Assembly: GCA_016124535.1 (NCBI GenBank)
Contig: WGNK01000016.1
Span: 32,924 to 96,923 of the forward strand
Length of the DNA: 64,000 nt
Source: Azospirillum sp.
GTDB lineage: Bacteria; Pseudomonadota; Alphaproteobacteria; Azospirillales; Azospirillaceae
Reading direction: 5' to 3'
Part shown: positions 1-7,554 of the stretch, in pieces
How the letters are laid out: the number at the start of each line of letters is the position of its first letter
How positions within the stretch are numbered: the stretch's first letter is position 1
Notes under the pieces: generated by a model
What the model was told of the DNA's origin: nothing
Database searches by the model: none
What the model saw: only the letters and a program-made list of their open reading frames with translations
Translations under genes and position numbers: made by a program

Positions 1-282
1 AGCTCTGATCCGCCAATCGTAGAGGTTATTCAACATTTTTTGTGCCCGGATGATTCGGCGGTCCGTAGACCTTTCCAGGTAATTGAGAAACGCCCGGTGC
101 ATGCCGGTTCGTTCCTCGGGTTTCTTGACAAAACCCTGCCCGATAGGGTGGCCTCGAAGGTGGTGGTACGCTGCATAATAGCTGCGACAAATAATCGTTC
201 GGCGCCGGGCCTCGGTGCGCGTGCTTTTCGGCAAGCGAAGGAGGTCTGCTGTCTCGGACAAAATGTCTCTGGCCGTGATCAT
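1..282 (-). CDS. HEPN-domain protein, truncated by window edge
   Basis: This frame runs off the left edge of the window, so only the first 94 residues are present. It begins MITARDILSETADLL and continues with an R-SYYAAYH segment, a GMHRAFLNYL segment and a final LNNLYDWRIRA. These are the landmarks of HEPN helical-bundle proteins: a SxxYYAAxH helix, a G.H helix and a terminal L..LY..R.(ADY) helix. HEPN proteins are often RNases or toxin partners; the R-x6-H spacing here resembles the Rx4-6H RNase motif, but that match is only suggestive. The ATG overlaps the stop of the upstream gene as ATGA, so translation is probably coupled. Base composition is clearly lower in GC than the replication genes next door, which fits recent acquisition. 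A non-toxic helical role cannot be excluded. Confidence 0.7.
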   Translation of the reverse strand, partial: MITARDILSETADLLRLPKSTRTEARRRTIICRSYYAAYHHLRGHPIGQGFVKKPEERTGMHRAFLNYLERSTDRRIIRAQKMLNNLYDWRIRA

Positions 283-1076
283 TCCGCGGTCCTGGCGGTT
301 GTTTCCTTCGGAATGTCAAGAAGCTGGAACCCAAACGCATTGACGCCCCGGCCAGGTGAAATCGGGGTGTTAGCATAATAGTCATAGAGGGCGTCGGCGA
401 GGCGCCATTCCAAGTCCCGCCGATGCTGCGCTGAGAGGCAGGATACGGGCCAGTGGGTCGAAATTAAAGGTGGTTCGTATCCATCGTCGATGAACCCAAC
501 ATCCACCGAGCAGGGATGGGGTTGGAGTATCGACTGAACGATCTGTTGATGTGCAGACAGATGCGGTACTAAATCATTGCCGAGGCCAGCAAGGATCAAA
601 CCTGCAACATTTATCTGTCCAGTGTTGCGTGCCAGGTCGCTCATTTCGATCAACAGTCCGGCATCGCCGGCCAGGAAAGCGACATGGGAACATATGTTGA
701 CGACGGGGTGAATGCACAGCAATTCCGGGTTGACGATTAATTCGCGTACGAGCACCATCGCTTTTTCGAAGTTCCCGATCACCGCGAACGTCAAACACAA
801 GGCGCACTGGACCGGGACCAGATGCCGTTCGCGTAGACCGTAGGCAATCTCCAGATTTTGCTGCGCCTGCTCCCGTTGCCCAAGCATGACCTGGGCGGCC
901 GCAAGGGATGTTCTCACAACGAAATTTTCTGGCTGCTGGCGTACCATTCGCATCAGCCGCCATTCCAGTTGGCGCAGTCGCGTCCAGTCTGGGACCGTCA
1001 CGCCCGCCCGCTCGCCGCAGATTTGGTTGAAAATCTGCACGTCCTCGGCCTGTCGCACAGCGGTTGAGATCGACAC
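279..1076 (-). CDS. TPR-like helical protein paired with HEPN gene
   Basis: The product (265 aa from the GTG at 1076) is not recognised by name. Residues about 40-200 are alanine/leucine-rich paired helices with TPR character (a VRTSLAAAQVMLGQREQAQ segment, then AIVGNFEKAM-like spacing). The last 70 residues form a different, more polar domain containing RDLEWRLADALYDYY and GVNAFGFQLLDI. The open frame extends further upstream, but the GTG is chosen because GGAG lies 10 nt before it; the in-frame ATG at 1118 has no ribosome-binding site. Its stop overlaps the HEPN gene start (ATGA), so the two form an operon. One possibility is that this protein binds or neutralises the HEPN partner; that is inference. 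Lower GC than its neighbours suggests transfer. Confidence 0.65.
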   Translation of the reverse strand: MSISTAVRQAEDVQIFNQICGERAGVTVPDWTRLRQLEWRLMRMVRQQPENFVVRTSLAAAQVMLGQREQAQQNLEIAYGLRERHLVPVQCALCLTFAVIGNFEKAMVLVRELIVNPELLCIHPVVNICSHVAFLAGDAGLLIEMSDLARNTGQINVAGLILAGLGNDLVPHLSAHQQIVQSILQPHPCSVDVGFIDDGYEPPLISTHWPVSCLSAQHRRDLEWRLADALYDYYANTPISPGRGVNAFGFQLLDIPKETTARTAE

Positions 1077-1241
1077 TCCGCCCAGTCTCCTATCACCGAA
1101 ATTTTCGCATCCTATCATGGCTGGTATGGAAATTGTTGCGTAATGCTGACTTTTCCAAACGAGGCCGGCGCTCCTGGTCGACCGCCGCATACGTGGACAC
1201 AAGGGAGAGCGCGTTGCTTTATGAACGCGAACCTTATGCAC

Positions 1242-2393
1242 TCACACGGCGACCGGCGTGATCTGGGCGGCTTCGATGTGGAAGTGGCGGACCAGGCGGC
1301 CCAGCGGGGCGAACAGGGCGGCGTCGGTGCCGGTCAGCCAGGCTTGGCAGCCGAGCGCGACAATCTCCTCGAACAGCGCGCCGCGACGCCAGGCATCGAG
1401 ATGGGCGGCGACTTCGTCGAGCAGCAGAATCGGTGGCCCGAGCGGCTCGGCCGCCATCAGCCGGGCATTGGCCAGGACGATCGCGATCAGCAATGCCTTC
1501 TGCTCGCCGGTCGAACACAGCGCGGCCGGCACCCCGCGACCGCCAACCGCGCCTTCGGGGTGAAAGCGCACCTCCAGGTCGGCGCGGTGGGGGCCGGTGA
1601 CGGCTCCACCGCTTTCGGCATCGTCGCGCCGGGCGGCGCGCAGCCGCTCCCTGACCCAGTCCTCGACCATCAGAGCGGGCTGGCTCGCCAGCCGTTCTTC
1701 CAGGGGGCCGGCCAAGCCGAGCAGCGGTCGCGGAAACGGGCCGGTCGCTTGAGCGCAAGCGGTGCCGAGCCGGGCGACCAGGTCGCGTCGCGCCGCACTC
1801 ACCGCGACACCGGAGGTCGCCATCACCTCCTCCAGCGCCGACAGCCAGGCGTCGTCGAAATTGCCCGCGCGCAACAGACGGGCGCGTTCCCGCTGGCCGC
1901 GCTCGAATCGGGTCAGCCGGCCGGCATGGGCCGGATCGAAGCCGAAGGCCAGCCGGTCGAGAAAGTGCCGCCGGCCGCTGCTGCCCTCCAGGAACAGGCG
2001 GTCCATCTGCGGAGTCAGCCAGATCATCGACAGATGATCGGCCAAAGCGGTCTGGCTGCGCTCGGTCTGGCCGTCGATTCGCACCACCCGGCGTTCCCCG
2101 GATTCGCCGACCGCACCGGGCCGGCTGCCGGTGCCGATCTCCACCGGGCCGAGGCGGGTTTCGACCGTTGCGGCGACCGCCCAGCCGCCCTCGCTGCCTG
2201 TCCGCTCCAACTCGGCCATGCGCGCGCGCCGGAGGCCGCGGCCGGGCACCAGCAAACTGAGCGACTCCAGGAGATTGGTCTTGCCGGCCCCGTTGCGGCC
2301 GGTCAGCACCACCGGGACCGGGTCGGTCACCAGGCGCACCCGTTCATAGCAGCGGAACCGGGTCAGGGTCAGCCGGGTTACCGCATTGGCCAC
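1242..2393 (-). CDS. recF: DNA replication and repair protein RecF
   Basis: RecF is a cytosolic SMC-like ATPase that loads RecA at gapped DNA with RecO and RecR. The 383 aa length is normal for the family. The Walker A motif GRNGAGKT is at residues 32-39, followed by a signature-type STGEQK near 294 and Walker B ILLLDE near 322. The ATG at 2393 gives the usual RecF opening (short basic lead, then LTLTRFRCY). It lies 48 nt downstream of dnaN on the same strand, the normal dnaN-recF order. The intergenic stretch holds a perfect hairpin that may modulate recF relative to dnaN. Confidence 0.97.
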   Translation of the reverse strand: MANAVTRLTLTRFRCYERVRLVTDPVPVVLTGRNGAGKTNLLESLSLLVPGRGLRRARMAELERTGSEGGWAVAATVETRLGPVEIGTGSRPGAVGESGERRVVRIDGQTERSQTALADHLSMIWLTPQMDRLFLEGSSGRRHFLDRLAFGFDPAHAGRLTRFERGQRERARLLRAGNFDDAWLSALEEVMATSGVAVSAARRDLVARLGTACAQATGPFPRPLLGLAGPLEERLASQPALMVEDWVRERLRAARRDDAESGGAVTGPHRADLEVRFHPEGAVGGRGVPAALCSTGEQKALLIAIVLANARLMAAEPLGPPILLLDEVAAHLDAWRRGALFEEIVALGCQAWLTGTDAALFAPLGRLVRHFHIEAAQITPVAV

Positions 2394-2409
2394 GATCGGA
2401 AATTCCTTG

Positions 2410-2428
2410 ACGCCTGGGAGCCAGGCGT
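2410..2428. other. Perfect hairpin between dnaN and recF
   Basis: Arms ACGCCTGG (2410-2417) and CCAGGCGT (2421-2428) are perfectly complementary around a 3-nt loop. In the direction of transcription (minus) no U-run follows, so it is unlikely to be a full terminator. It could be a processing or partial attenuation signal that lowers recF relative to dnaN. Confidence 0.5.
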
Positions 2429-2441
2429 TTCGGCAGAGGCG

Positions 2442-3584
2442 CTAGACGCGCATCGGCATCAGGACGTAGAGCGCGCTATTGTCGGCGGTGTCCAGCACAA
2501 TGGTCGGCGCCGCGGCATCGGCCATGACGAAGCGGGCGCCGGTCCCGGTCAGCTGCTGGGTAATGTCGAGCAAGTAGCGCGAGTTGAAGCCGATCTCCAG
2601 CGGTGAATAGTCGTAGAGGATCTCGATTTCCTCGGTGGCGCTGCCGGCTTCCGGGCTGGTCGCCGAGAGCGTCAGGACGCCCCGATTGACCACCAGCTTG
2701 ATCGCCTTGCTCTTCTCGGTCGAGATCGTCGCCACCCGGTCGACTGCACTGGCGAAGGCCTTGGCGTTGACCTCCATGGTCTTATCGTTGCCGGACGGGA
2801 TCACCCGCTCGTAGTCGGGGAAGGTGCCGTCGATCAGCTTCGAGGTCACCACGATGGTATCGTAGGCGAAGCGGATCATGTTCTCCGACAACGAGATATC
2901 GACGATGTCGGCGGCCTCCTCGATCAGTTTGCGGACCTCGTTGACCGTCTTGCGCGGCAGGATTACGCCGGGCATCGCCGCGGCACCCTCGGGCAGCGGA
3001 ATCTCGGCCCGCGCCAATCGATGGCCGTCGGTCGCCACCGCGCGCAGTACCGGCAGCTCGGCGGCGCCGGCGCCACTGCCGGTGCGAGTCCGTCCGGCAT
3101 GGAGATAGATGCCGTTGAGGTAGTAGCGGGTTTCTTCGGTCGAAATCGCAAAGCGGGTCCGGTCGATCAGAGCCCTGAGATCGCCCGCAGCCAGGCCGAA
3201 GCGGTGGGGCAGGTCGCCCCGGGCGAGTTGGGGAAAATCATCGGTTACCAGCGCGCCCAGCTTGAACTGGGATCGTCCGGAATACAGGGTCAGCATGGTG
3301 GCGCCGTCGCTGCAGTCGAGCTCGATCTGGGCGCCATCGGGCAGCTTGCGCACGATGTCGTACAGCGTGTGCGCCGGCGCCGTGATGCCGCCCGGCCGGG
3401 TCACCAGCGCCGGGACCGATTCGACGATCTCCAGATCCATATCGGTGGCGGACAGCGACAACTCGTTGCCTGACGCCCGGAGCAGGACGTTGAGCAGGAT
3501 CGGGATGGTATTGCGGCGCTCGACCACGCTCTGAACATGTCCCAGGGACCGGAGCAGGGCTGCGCGTTCGATGGTCAGGTTCAT
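2442..3584 (-). CDS. dnaN: DNA polymerase III sliding clamp, beta subunit
   Basis: The beta clamp is a ring-shaped dimer that tethers DNA polymerase III and many repair proteins to DNA. The ATG at 3584 gives 380 aa beginning MNLTIERAALLRSLGHVQSVV, the expected N-terminus. All three clamp domains are present and the protein ends with the typical VLMPMRV. The open frame extends 46 codons upstream, but that segment is arginine-rich and unlike any clamp. The start region is locally duplicated: ATGAACCTGACC occurs twice 14 bp apart. The upstream copy makes a five-codon mini-ORF (3598-3581) whose TGA overlaps the dnaN ATG as ATGA. No strong Shine-Dalgarno is visible, so re-initiation from the mini-ORF is possible. 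Confidence 0.97.
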   Translation of the reverse strand: MNLTIERAALLRSLGHVQSVVERRNTIPILLNVLLRASGNELSLSATDMDLEIVESVPALVTRPGGITAPAHTLYDIVRKLPDGAQIELDCSDGATMLTLYSGRSQFKLGALVTDDFPQLARGDLPHRFGLAAGDLRALIDRTRFAISTEETRYYLNGIYLHAGRTRTGSGAGAAELPVLRAVATDGHRLARAEIPLPEGAAAMPGVILPRKTVNEVRKLIEEAADIVDISLSENMIRFAYDTIVVTSKLIDGTFPDYERVIPSGNDKTMEVNAKAFASAVDRVATISTEKSKAIKLVVNRGVLTLSATSPEAGSATEEIEILYDYSPLEIGFNSRYLLDITQQLTGTGARFVMADAAAPTIVLDTADNSALYVLMPMRV

Positions 3585-3745
3585 GGGGTCAGGTTCATGG
3601 AGTCTCGTTGAGGACACGAGGCGGAAGGAGCAAGGACGAACCCGATTGGCCCGAAGGCGAACGGGCACCGAGTGTATCACGCCTGCGGCAAAATCGAAGG
3701 AGTTTCCGCGGGCCGGTGGCACGGAAATCGGCCGCGACCGGGTCG

Positions 3746-3766
3746 GGAAGGGGCGTCGCCCCTTCC
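3746..3766 (-). terminator. Hairpin downstream of dnaX-ybaB
   Basis: GGAAGGGGC (3746-3754) and GCCCCTTCC (3758-3766) form a perfect 9-bp stem with a 3-nt loop, 18 nt beyond the ybaB stop and ahead of dnaN. There is no clear U-run, so it may be a weak or Rho-assisted terminator, or an RNA-stability hairpin that separates the two pairs of genes. Confidence 0.45.
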
Positions 3767-3784
3767 GTCGCTAAGCAACTCTTC

Positions 3785-4108
3785 TCAGAAGGGCAACTTC
3801 ATGCCCGGCGGCAGTTTCAGTCCGCCAACCATCTTCTGGGTTTCTTCGGCGAGATGGGTTTCAACCTTGACCTTGGCGTCGTTGAACGCTGCAACGATCA
3901 GGTCTTCCAGGACATCGACTTCATTGGGGTTAGCCAATTCTTTGTCGATCTTGACCTGTCGCATCTCGCCCTTGCCGTTGAGGGTGATCTGGACCAGCCC
4001 GGCGCCGGCCTGGCCGACCAGTTCGACATCGGCCAGCTTCTCCTGCATTTCAGCCATTTTGGCCTGCATCTGCTGGGCCTGCTTCAGCATGTTGCCTATG
4101 TTTTTCAT
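3785..4108 (-). CDS. ybaB: YbaB/EbfC family nucleoid-associated protein
   Basis: This small DNA-binding dimer (107 aa) has the family signature: MKNIGNMLKQAQQMQ at the start, a long charged helix, a VQITLNGKGEMRQVKID strand pair, and PPGMKLPF at the end. YbaB proteins bind DNA as tweezer-shaped dimers and are almost always encoded next to dnaX. Here the ATG follows the dnaX stop by 3 nt. The usual third member, recR, is not present; dnaN and recF follow instead. Confidence 0.95.
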   Translation of the reverse strand: MKNIGNMLKQAQQMQAKMAEMQEKLADVELVGQAGAGLVQITLNGKGEMRQVKIDKELANPNEVDVLEDLIVAAFNDAKVKVETHLAEETQKMVGGLKLPPGMKLPF

Positions 4109-4111
4109 CGC

Positions 4112-5935
4112 TCAGAAATCTCCTTCGTCGTCGATCGACTCGGTCCGGTCTTCCACGCTGTGGTCGCCGGCGGCGGTGCTGTCCTCGACCGAGGCGGTGG
4201 TCGCGAGGTCGCGCACGTCAGTAATACGGGCGCCGGGAAAAGTCTCCAGCACGGCCCGAACCAGCGGATGGGCTTCGGCCTCGGCCCGCGCCCGGCTGAC
4301 CGCCGCGGCATCCTCGTCCTTCAGCGTGCTGCCGCCGGGCTGGTCCGAAATCGCCACGATCCAGCGCCGGCCGGTCCATTCCGTCAAGAGTGCCGAGACG
4401 CGCGATGGCAGATTGGTCGGGGCGCCGGGTCCCAGGCGAATCTCCAGGCAGCCGGGTTCGAGCCGGACCGGATGGACATTGCCGTGGAGCTGGCCGTAGA
4501 GCACCCCCTCCTTGCGGTCGGCGAACAGCTGGACCAACGCCCGGAAATCCCTGACCGCCGGCACTGCGACCGCCGGCACTGCGACCGCCGGCATCGCGGC
4601 GTCCGGGACGGCGGCCCGAATCGACTCCTCCAGCGGCTGCCGTGCTGGCGCTTCGACCGCGCGCAGGGCGGTCGGCGCGCGGGGGCCGGCGGGGCCGGCG
4701 GGCGGACCGCCGGGGGCAGCGGCATTGCCGGCTGCCTGGCCCTGGAACTGCTTGATCAGATCGCCGGGCGGCGGCAGGTCGGCGGCATAGGCGAGGCGGA
4801 TCACCACCATCTCCAGCGCCTGCTGGGGTACCGGCGCCGATTGCACCTCCGGCATGCCTTTGAGCAAAATCTGCCAGACCCGCGCCAGCGCCGGCAAGCT
4901 CAGGCGCTGCGCCAGGTCGCCGCCGCGCACCCGCTCGGCCTCGGGCGTCGCCGGATCGCCGGCGATTTCGGGGACCAGCTTGAAGCGGGTCAGGAAATGG
5001 GAGAACTCGAGCAGGTCGCGCAGCACCATCGAGGGGTCGGCGCCGCTGCGATGGAGTTCGCCCAGCACATCGAGCGCGTCCCGCGGCCGGCCGGTCACCG
5101 CGGCCTCGAACAGGTCGATCACCACGACCCGATCGGCCAGGCCCAGCATGTCCCGCACCTGGGACCCCGACACGCTCGCACCGCCAAGGGCGATCGCCTG
5201 GTCGAGCAGGCTCAGGCCGTCGCGCACCGAGCCGTCGGCGGCGCGCGCAATCATCGCCAAAGCGTCGGACTCGACCGCGATGCCTTCGGCTTCGGCGACC
5301 TTCCTGAAATGCTCGATCAGCACCGGTGCCGGGACCCGGCGAAGATCGAAGCGCTGGCAGCGCGACAGCACGGTGATCGGCACCTTGCGGATTTCCGTGG
5401 TGGCGAACACGAATTTGACGTGGCTGGGCGGTTCTTCCAGGGTTTTCAACAGCGCGTTGAAGGCGTTGTTGGACAGCATGTGAACTTCGTCGATGATGTA
5501 GAGCTTGAAGCGCGCCGAGACCGGGCTGTAGCGCACGCCCGCGATGATCTCGCGGATGTCGCCGACCCCGGTGTGGGAGGCGGCGTCCATCTCCATGACA
5601 TCGACATGGCGGTCCTGGGCGATGGCAAGGCAGGCGTCGCACACGCCGCACGGGCTGGCGGTCGGTCCGCCCGTGCCGTCGGGCCCGATGCAATTGAGCG
5701 CGCGGGCGATGATCCGGGCGGTGGTGGTCTTGCCGACGCCGCGTACGCCGGTCAACATGAAGGCCTGGGCGATCCGGCCCGAGGCAATGGCGTTGGACAG
5801 CGTGCGCACCAGCGCTTCCTGGCCGATCAATTGCGAGAAATCCGCCGGCCGGTATTTGCGCGCCAGAACCCGATAGGCGGCCCCGGCGGCAGCCGGCGCG
5901 GCGGGCAGCGGGGAAGGGGGCGGCAGTTCGTTCAA
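4112..5935 (-). CDS. dnaX: DNA polymerase III subunit gamma/tau
   Basis: DnaX is the AAA+ clamp-loader motor. The core begins AAYRVLARKYRPADFSQLIGQEA; Walker A GVRGVGKTTTAR follows, and then the zinc-binding cysteines (ALNC, and CGVCDAC). The Walker B/DEVHML region and the SRC sensor motif (TVLSRCQRF) are also present. An Ala/Pro-rich linker leads to a C-terminal tau-like domain. The start is uncertain: the only upstream ATG (6073) lies inside the SRP RNA gene, so it cannot be right. The in-frame TTG at 5935 (607 aa) leaves a short proline-rich lead before the conserved region and is the best remaining choice, although its ribosome-binding site is weak. The SRP RNA-dnaX linkage is known in other bacteria. 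No slippery A-run for a gamma frameshift was seen. Confidence 0.95.
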   Translation of the reverse strand: MNELPPPSPLPAAPAAAGAAYRVLARKYRPADFSQLIGQEALVRTLSNAIASGRIAQAFMLTGVRGVGKTTTARIIARALNCIGPDGTGGPTASPCGVCDACLAIAQDRHVDVMEMDAASHTGVGDIREIIAGVRYSPVSARFKLYIIDEVHMLSNNAFNALLKTLEEPPSHVKFVFATTEIRKVPITVLSRCQRFDLRRVPAPVLIEHFRKVAEAEGIAVESDALAMIARAADGSVRDGLSLLDQAIALGGASVSGSQVRDMLGLADRVVVIDLFEAAVTGRPRDALDVLGELHRSGADPSMVLRDLLEFSHFLTRFKLVPEIAGDPATPEAERVRGGDLAQRLSLPALARVWQILLKGMPEVQSAPVPQQALEMVVIRLAYAADLPPPGDLIKQFQGQAAGNAAAPGGPPAGPAGPRAPTALRAVEAPARQPLEESIRAAVPDAAMPAVAVPAVAVPAVRDFRALVQLFADRKEGVLYGQLHGNVHPVRLEPGCLEIRLGPGAPTNLPSRVSALLTEWTGRRWIVAISDQPGGSTLKDEDAAAVSRARAEAEAHPLVRAVLETFPGARITDVRDLATTASVEDSTAAGDHSVEDRTESIDDEGDF

Positions 5936-5999
5936 TGGGCAGATCCGGGCGGGGGTTTGCCGGACGGCCGGCTCCGCCCGCGGCCGGGCCGAATTGAAA

Positions 6000-6100
6000 G
6001 CAGGAGGCTGGTCGAGCGACCCGGGTCGGAACTCGTTACGGCTGCTTCCTTCCGGACCTGACCGGGTTGGCAAGAGACTCGTCCACCGCCAACCTCCCGC
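6000..6100 (-). ncRNA. ffs: Signal recognition particle RNA (4.5S), copy A
   Basis: The minus strand contains the near-invariant SRP domain IV sequence GGTCAGGTCCGGAAGGAAGC followed by AGCC, which is the Ffh-binding loop. The flanking 5' GCGGGAGG and 3' CCTCCTGC pair to close the hairpin, giving about 101 nt, the size of the short bacterial 4.5S type. The RNA joins Ffh to target inner-membrane proteins co-translationally. dnaX begins about 65 nt downstream. Ends are set by base pairing and may be off by a few nt. A second copy lies 270 bp upstream. Confidence 0.95.
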
Positions 6101-6105
6101 GCCGT

Positions 6106-6134
6106 TATATCAGGAAACCGGGGCCGCCGGGCAA
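6106..6134 (-). promoter_or_regulatory. Promoter of SRP RNA copy A
   Basis: A -35-like TTGCCC (6134-6129) is separated by 17 bp from GATATA (6111-6106), which lies 5-6 nt before the predicted RNA 5' end. The same spacing and almost the same hexamers precede copy B, so the promoter was duplicated along with the RNA. Confidence 0.6.
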
Positions 6135-6370
6135 GCGCCTTTGCGCGGTCGGTCGGCTGTGGCAATCGGATGGTGACGTCCTGAGCCCTGGGGGCTGAGC
6201 GCCGCGGCAGCGAATCGCCCCCGTCGCTCGCGGAGGCAGCTCGGTCCACCCTCGTCGGATTGGGCAGCCGGCCCGAGCGGTTGAGGTTCGGGAACTGCCC
6301 CGCCCGGCACTGACCGACGGCCGCTTGCCGGATCACCGGCAGTGGCCGCAGCGGCCAGGGCGCTATGCAA

Positions 6371-6471
6371 GCAGGAGGCTGGACGAGCGACCCGGGTCGA
6401 ACCTCGTTACGGCTGCTTCCTTCCGGATCTGACCGGGTTGGCGAGAGACTCGTCCGCCGCCACCCTCCCAC
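6371..6471 (-). ncRNA. ffs: Signal recognition particle RNA (4.5S), copy B
   Basis: This is a second, slightly diverged SRP RNA in the same orientation as copy A. The Ffh-binding core is kept with one change (GGTCAGATCCGGAAGGAAGC). The closing arms are GTGGGAGG and CCTCCTGC, and the stem has compensating or tolerated changes. Identity to copy A extends upstream through the promoter. A hairpin at 6343-6357 (arms TGGCCG and CGGCCA) just downstream could help end this transcript. Both copies look functional because the GGAA tetraloop and the asymmetric loop are intact. Confidence 0.92.
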
Positions 6472-6476
6472 TCCTT

Positions 6477-6505
6477 TATATCAGGAGACCGGGGCCGGCC
6501 GGCAA
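6477..6505 (-). promoter_or_regulatory. Promoter of SRP RNA copy B
   Basis: TTGCCG (6505-6500) and GATATA (6482-6477) are spaced by 17 bp and placed like those of copy A relative to the RNA. The conserved block including the spacer ccggcccc-type sequence shows that the duplication unit carried its own promoter. Confidence 0.6.
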
Positions 6506-6617
6506 GCGACTTTACGCCACGTCACCGTCGGCAGCCTCCTCGCCGAAGTGCTGGCCTGGAATTTGCTCTTTCTGTCGGCAGAAGTTTCATTCGCCTGAAG
6601 TTTAGGCAGCAATCAGC

Positions 6618-7220
6618 ATGACCTCGATCCCGGACTCCCAGACCCTGCGGATATTGCTGGTGGATGATGACGGCGAGCGGTCGTCCGTGGTCGAGGAAGG
6701 GCTGGCGGGCAGCGGCTATCATCTGGTCGCGCAAGTGCCGCCGACCGGCGACCTGGCGACCACGGTCAAACGGCTGGCGCCCGACGTGATCATTATCGAT
6801 GCGCAATGCCCCAGCCGCGATACTCTGGAACATATGCGCCTGGTCGGTCAGGATGTGCCGCGGCCGATCGTGATGTTCGTCGATCGCAACGACGAGGACA
6901 TGACCCTGGAGGCGATTCGCGCCGGGGTATCGGCCTATATCGTCGACGGCCTCAACCGGCAGAGCGTTCGCCCGGTGATCGATCTTGCGATCGCCCGCTT
7001 CCGGGAATTTCAGAAGCTGCGCACCGAGTTGGAGCAGGCCAAGGCGGCCTTGGAGGAGCGCAAGACGATCGAGCGCGCCAAGGGCATCCTGATGCAGCAG
7101 CGCGGCTGGACCGAAGAGCAGGCCTATCATTCGATGCGCCGGATGGCGATGGCCGAGGGGCTGAAGCTGGGCGAGGTCGCCCGCAATGTCGTTTTGGTTG
7201 CGCCGATGCTCAAAGGGTAA
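6618..7220 (+). CDS. nasT: ANTAR-domain response regulator, NasT type
   Basis: NasT-type proteins bind paired RNA hairpins and prevent transcription termination in nitrate/nitrite assimilation operons. Residues 10-125 form a receiver domain with an acidic DDD at 16-18 and the expected phospho-acceptor Asp61 (IIIDAQC). A helical linker (about 130-150) leads to an ANTAR domain with the signature ERAKGILMQQRGWTEEQAY and a final helix. NasT is usually held inactive by NasS rather than controlled by a kinase; nasS is the next gene. The gene starts a nitrite assimilation operon, and the ribosome-binding site is weak. Confidence 0.93.
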   Translation: MTSIPDSQTLRILLVDDDGERSSVVEEGLAGSGYHLVAQVPPTGDLATTVKRLAPDVIIIDAQCPSRDTLEHMRLVGQDVPRPIVMFVDRNDEDMTLEAIRAGVSAYIVDGLNRQSVRPVIDLAIARFREFQKLRTELEQAKAALEERKTIERAKGILMQQRGWTEEQAYHSMRRMAMAEGLKLGEVARNVVLVAPMLKG

Positions 7221-7400
7221 GCAATAGTGCGGCGCGGCGGGGTCTTTGCCGTAAACTTGTGCGATTGCTGCCTTTCTGTGCTGCGGCGCACCCGACCGCC
7301 CGCGCTTGCATCGCCGGGCGACTCCGCAAATCCGCGGCCACGGCAAGTGGCGCGAGAATTGCGTAGATCAGAAAACCTCCGGCCAATGGCGGTCGAAGGA

Positions 7401-7431
7401 CAGGCGATGCAGCCGGGCCGATGATGGCCAG
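7401..7431 (+). promoter_or_regulatory. Candidate ANTAR dual hairpin
   Basis: Two hairpins sit side by side. The first has arms GGC/GCC and hexaloop GATGCA (7403-7414). The second has arms GGCC/GGCC and hexaloop GATGAT (7416-7429). ANTAR targets are tandem hairpins with six-base loops carrying A at position 1 and G at position 4. Here G4 is present in both, but position 1 is G rather than A, and the first stem is only 3 bp. The location, 15 nt before a terminator and after nasT, supports the idea; the loop mismatch weakens it. Confidence 0.35.
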
Positions 7432-7443
7432 GTTCGGGACAAT

Positions 7444-7494
7444 GGCGTCCGGTCGATTGCGGTTTTGCCGCGCTCGGTCGAGACGCCTTTTTTT
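7444..7494 (+). terminator. Intrinsic terminator in the nasS leader
   Basis: Outer arms GGCGTC (7444-7449) and GACGCC (7482-7487) enclose an inner GCGG/CCGC hairpin and are followed directly by seven T residues. It lies 60 bp before the nasS start, so it would cut transcripts from reaching nasS, nirC and nirA unless antitermination occurs. Confidence 0.8.
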
Positions 7495-7554
7495 GTTCTT
7501 ATCGCCGGGGACCGGCCCCTGCGCAAAGGGCCCCATGCGCAAAGGAGTGCAGAG

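Larger units (their letters stand above)
7221..7554 (+). promoter_or_regulatory. Non-coding leader between nasT and nasS
   Basis: This 334-bp stretch has no supportable gene. It contains two adjacent small hairpins, then an intrinsic terminator (listed separately), then a good ribosome-binding site (AAAGGAG) 9 nt before nasS. The layout is that of an attenuator leader controlled by the ANTAR protein encoded just upstream. Confidence 0.6.

Noticed and set aside
1143..2606. Long plus-strand open frame opposite recF
   Set aside because: The high GC content leaves antisense frames open. The translation is Gln/Arg/Gly-rich without domain structure, and recF on the other strand is certain.
3608..6061. 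817-codon plus-strand frame opposite dnaX
   Set aside because: It is antisense to dnaX and ybaB, crosses an SRP RNA, and shows no family similarity.
5936..6073. N-terminal extension of DnaX to the ATG at 6073
   Set aside because: The added codons translate the SRP RNA gene itself, so this start is not credible.
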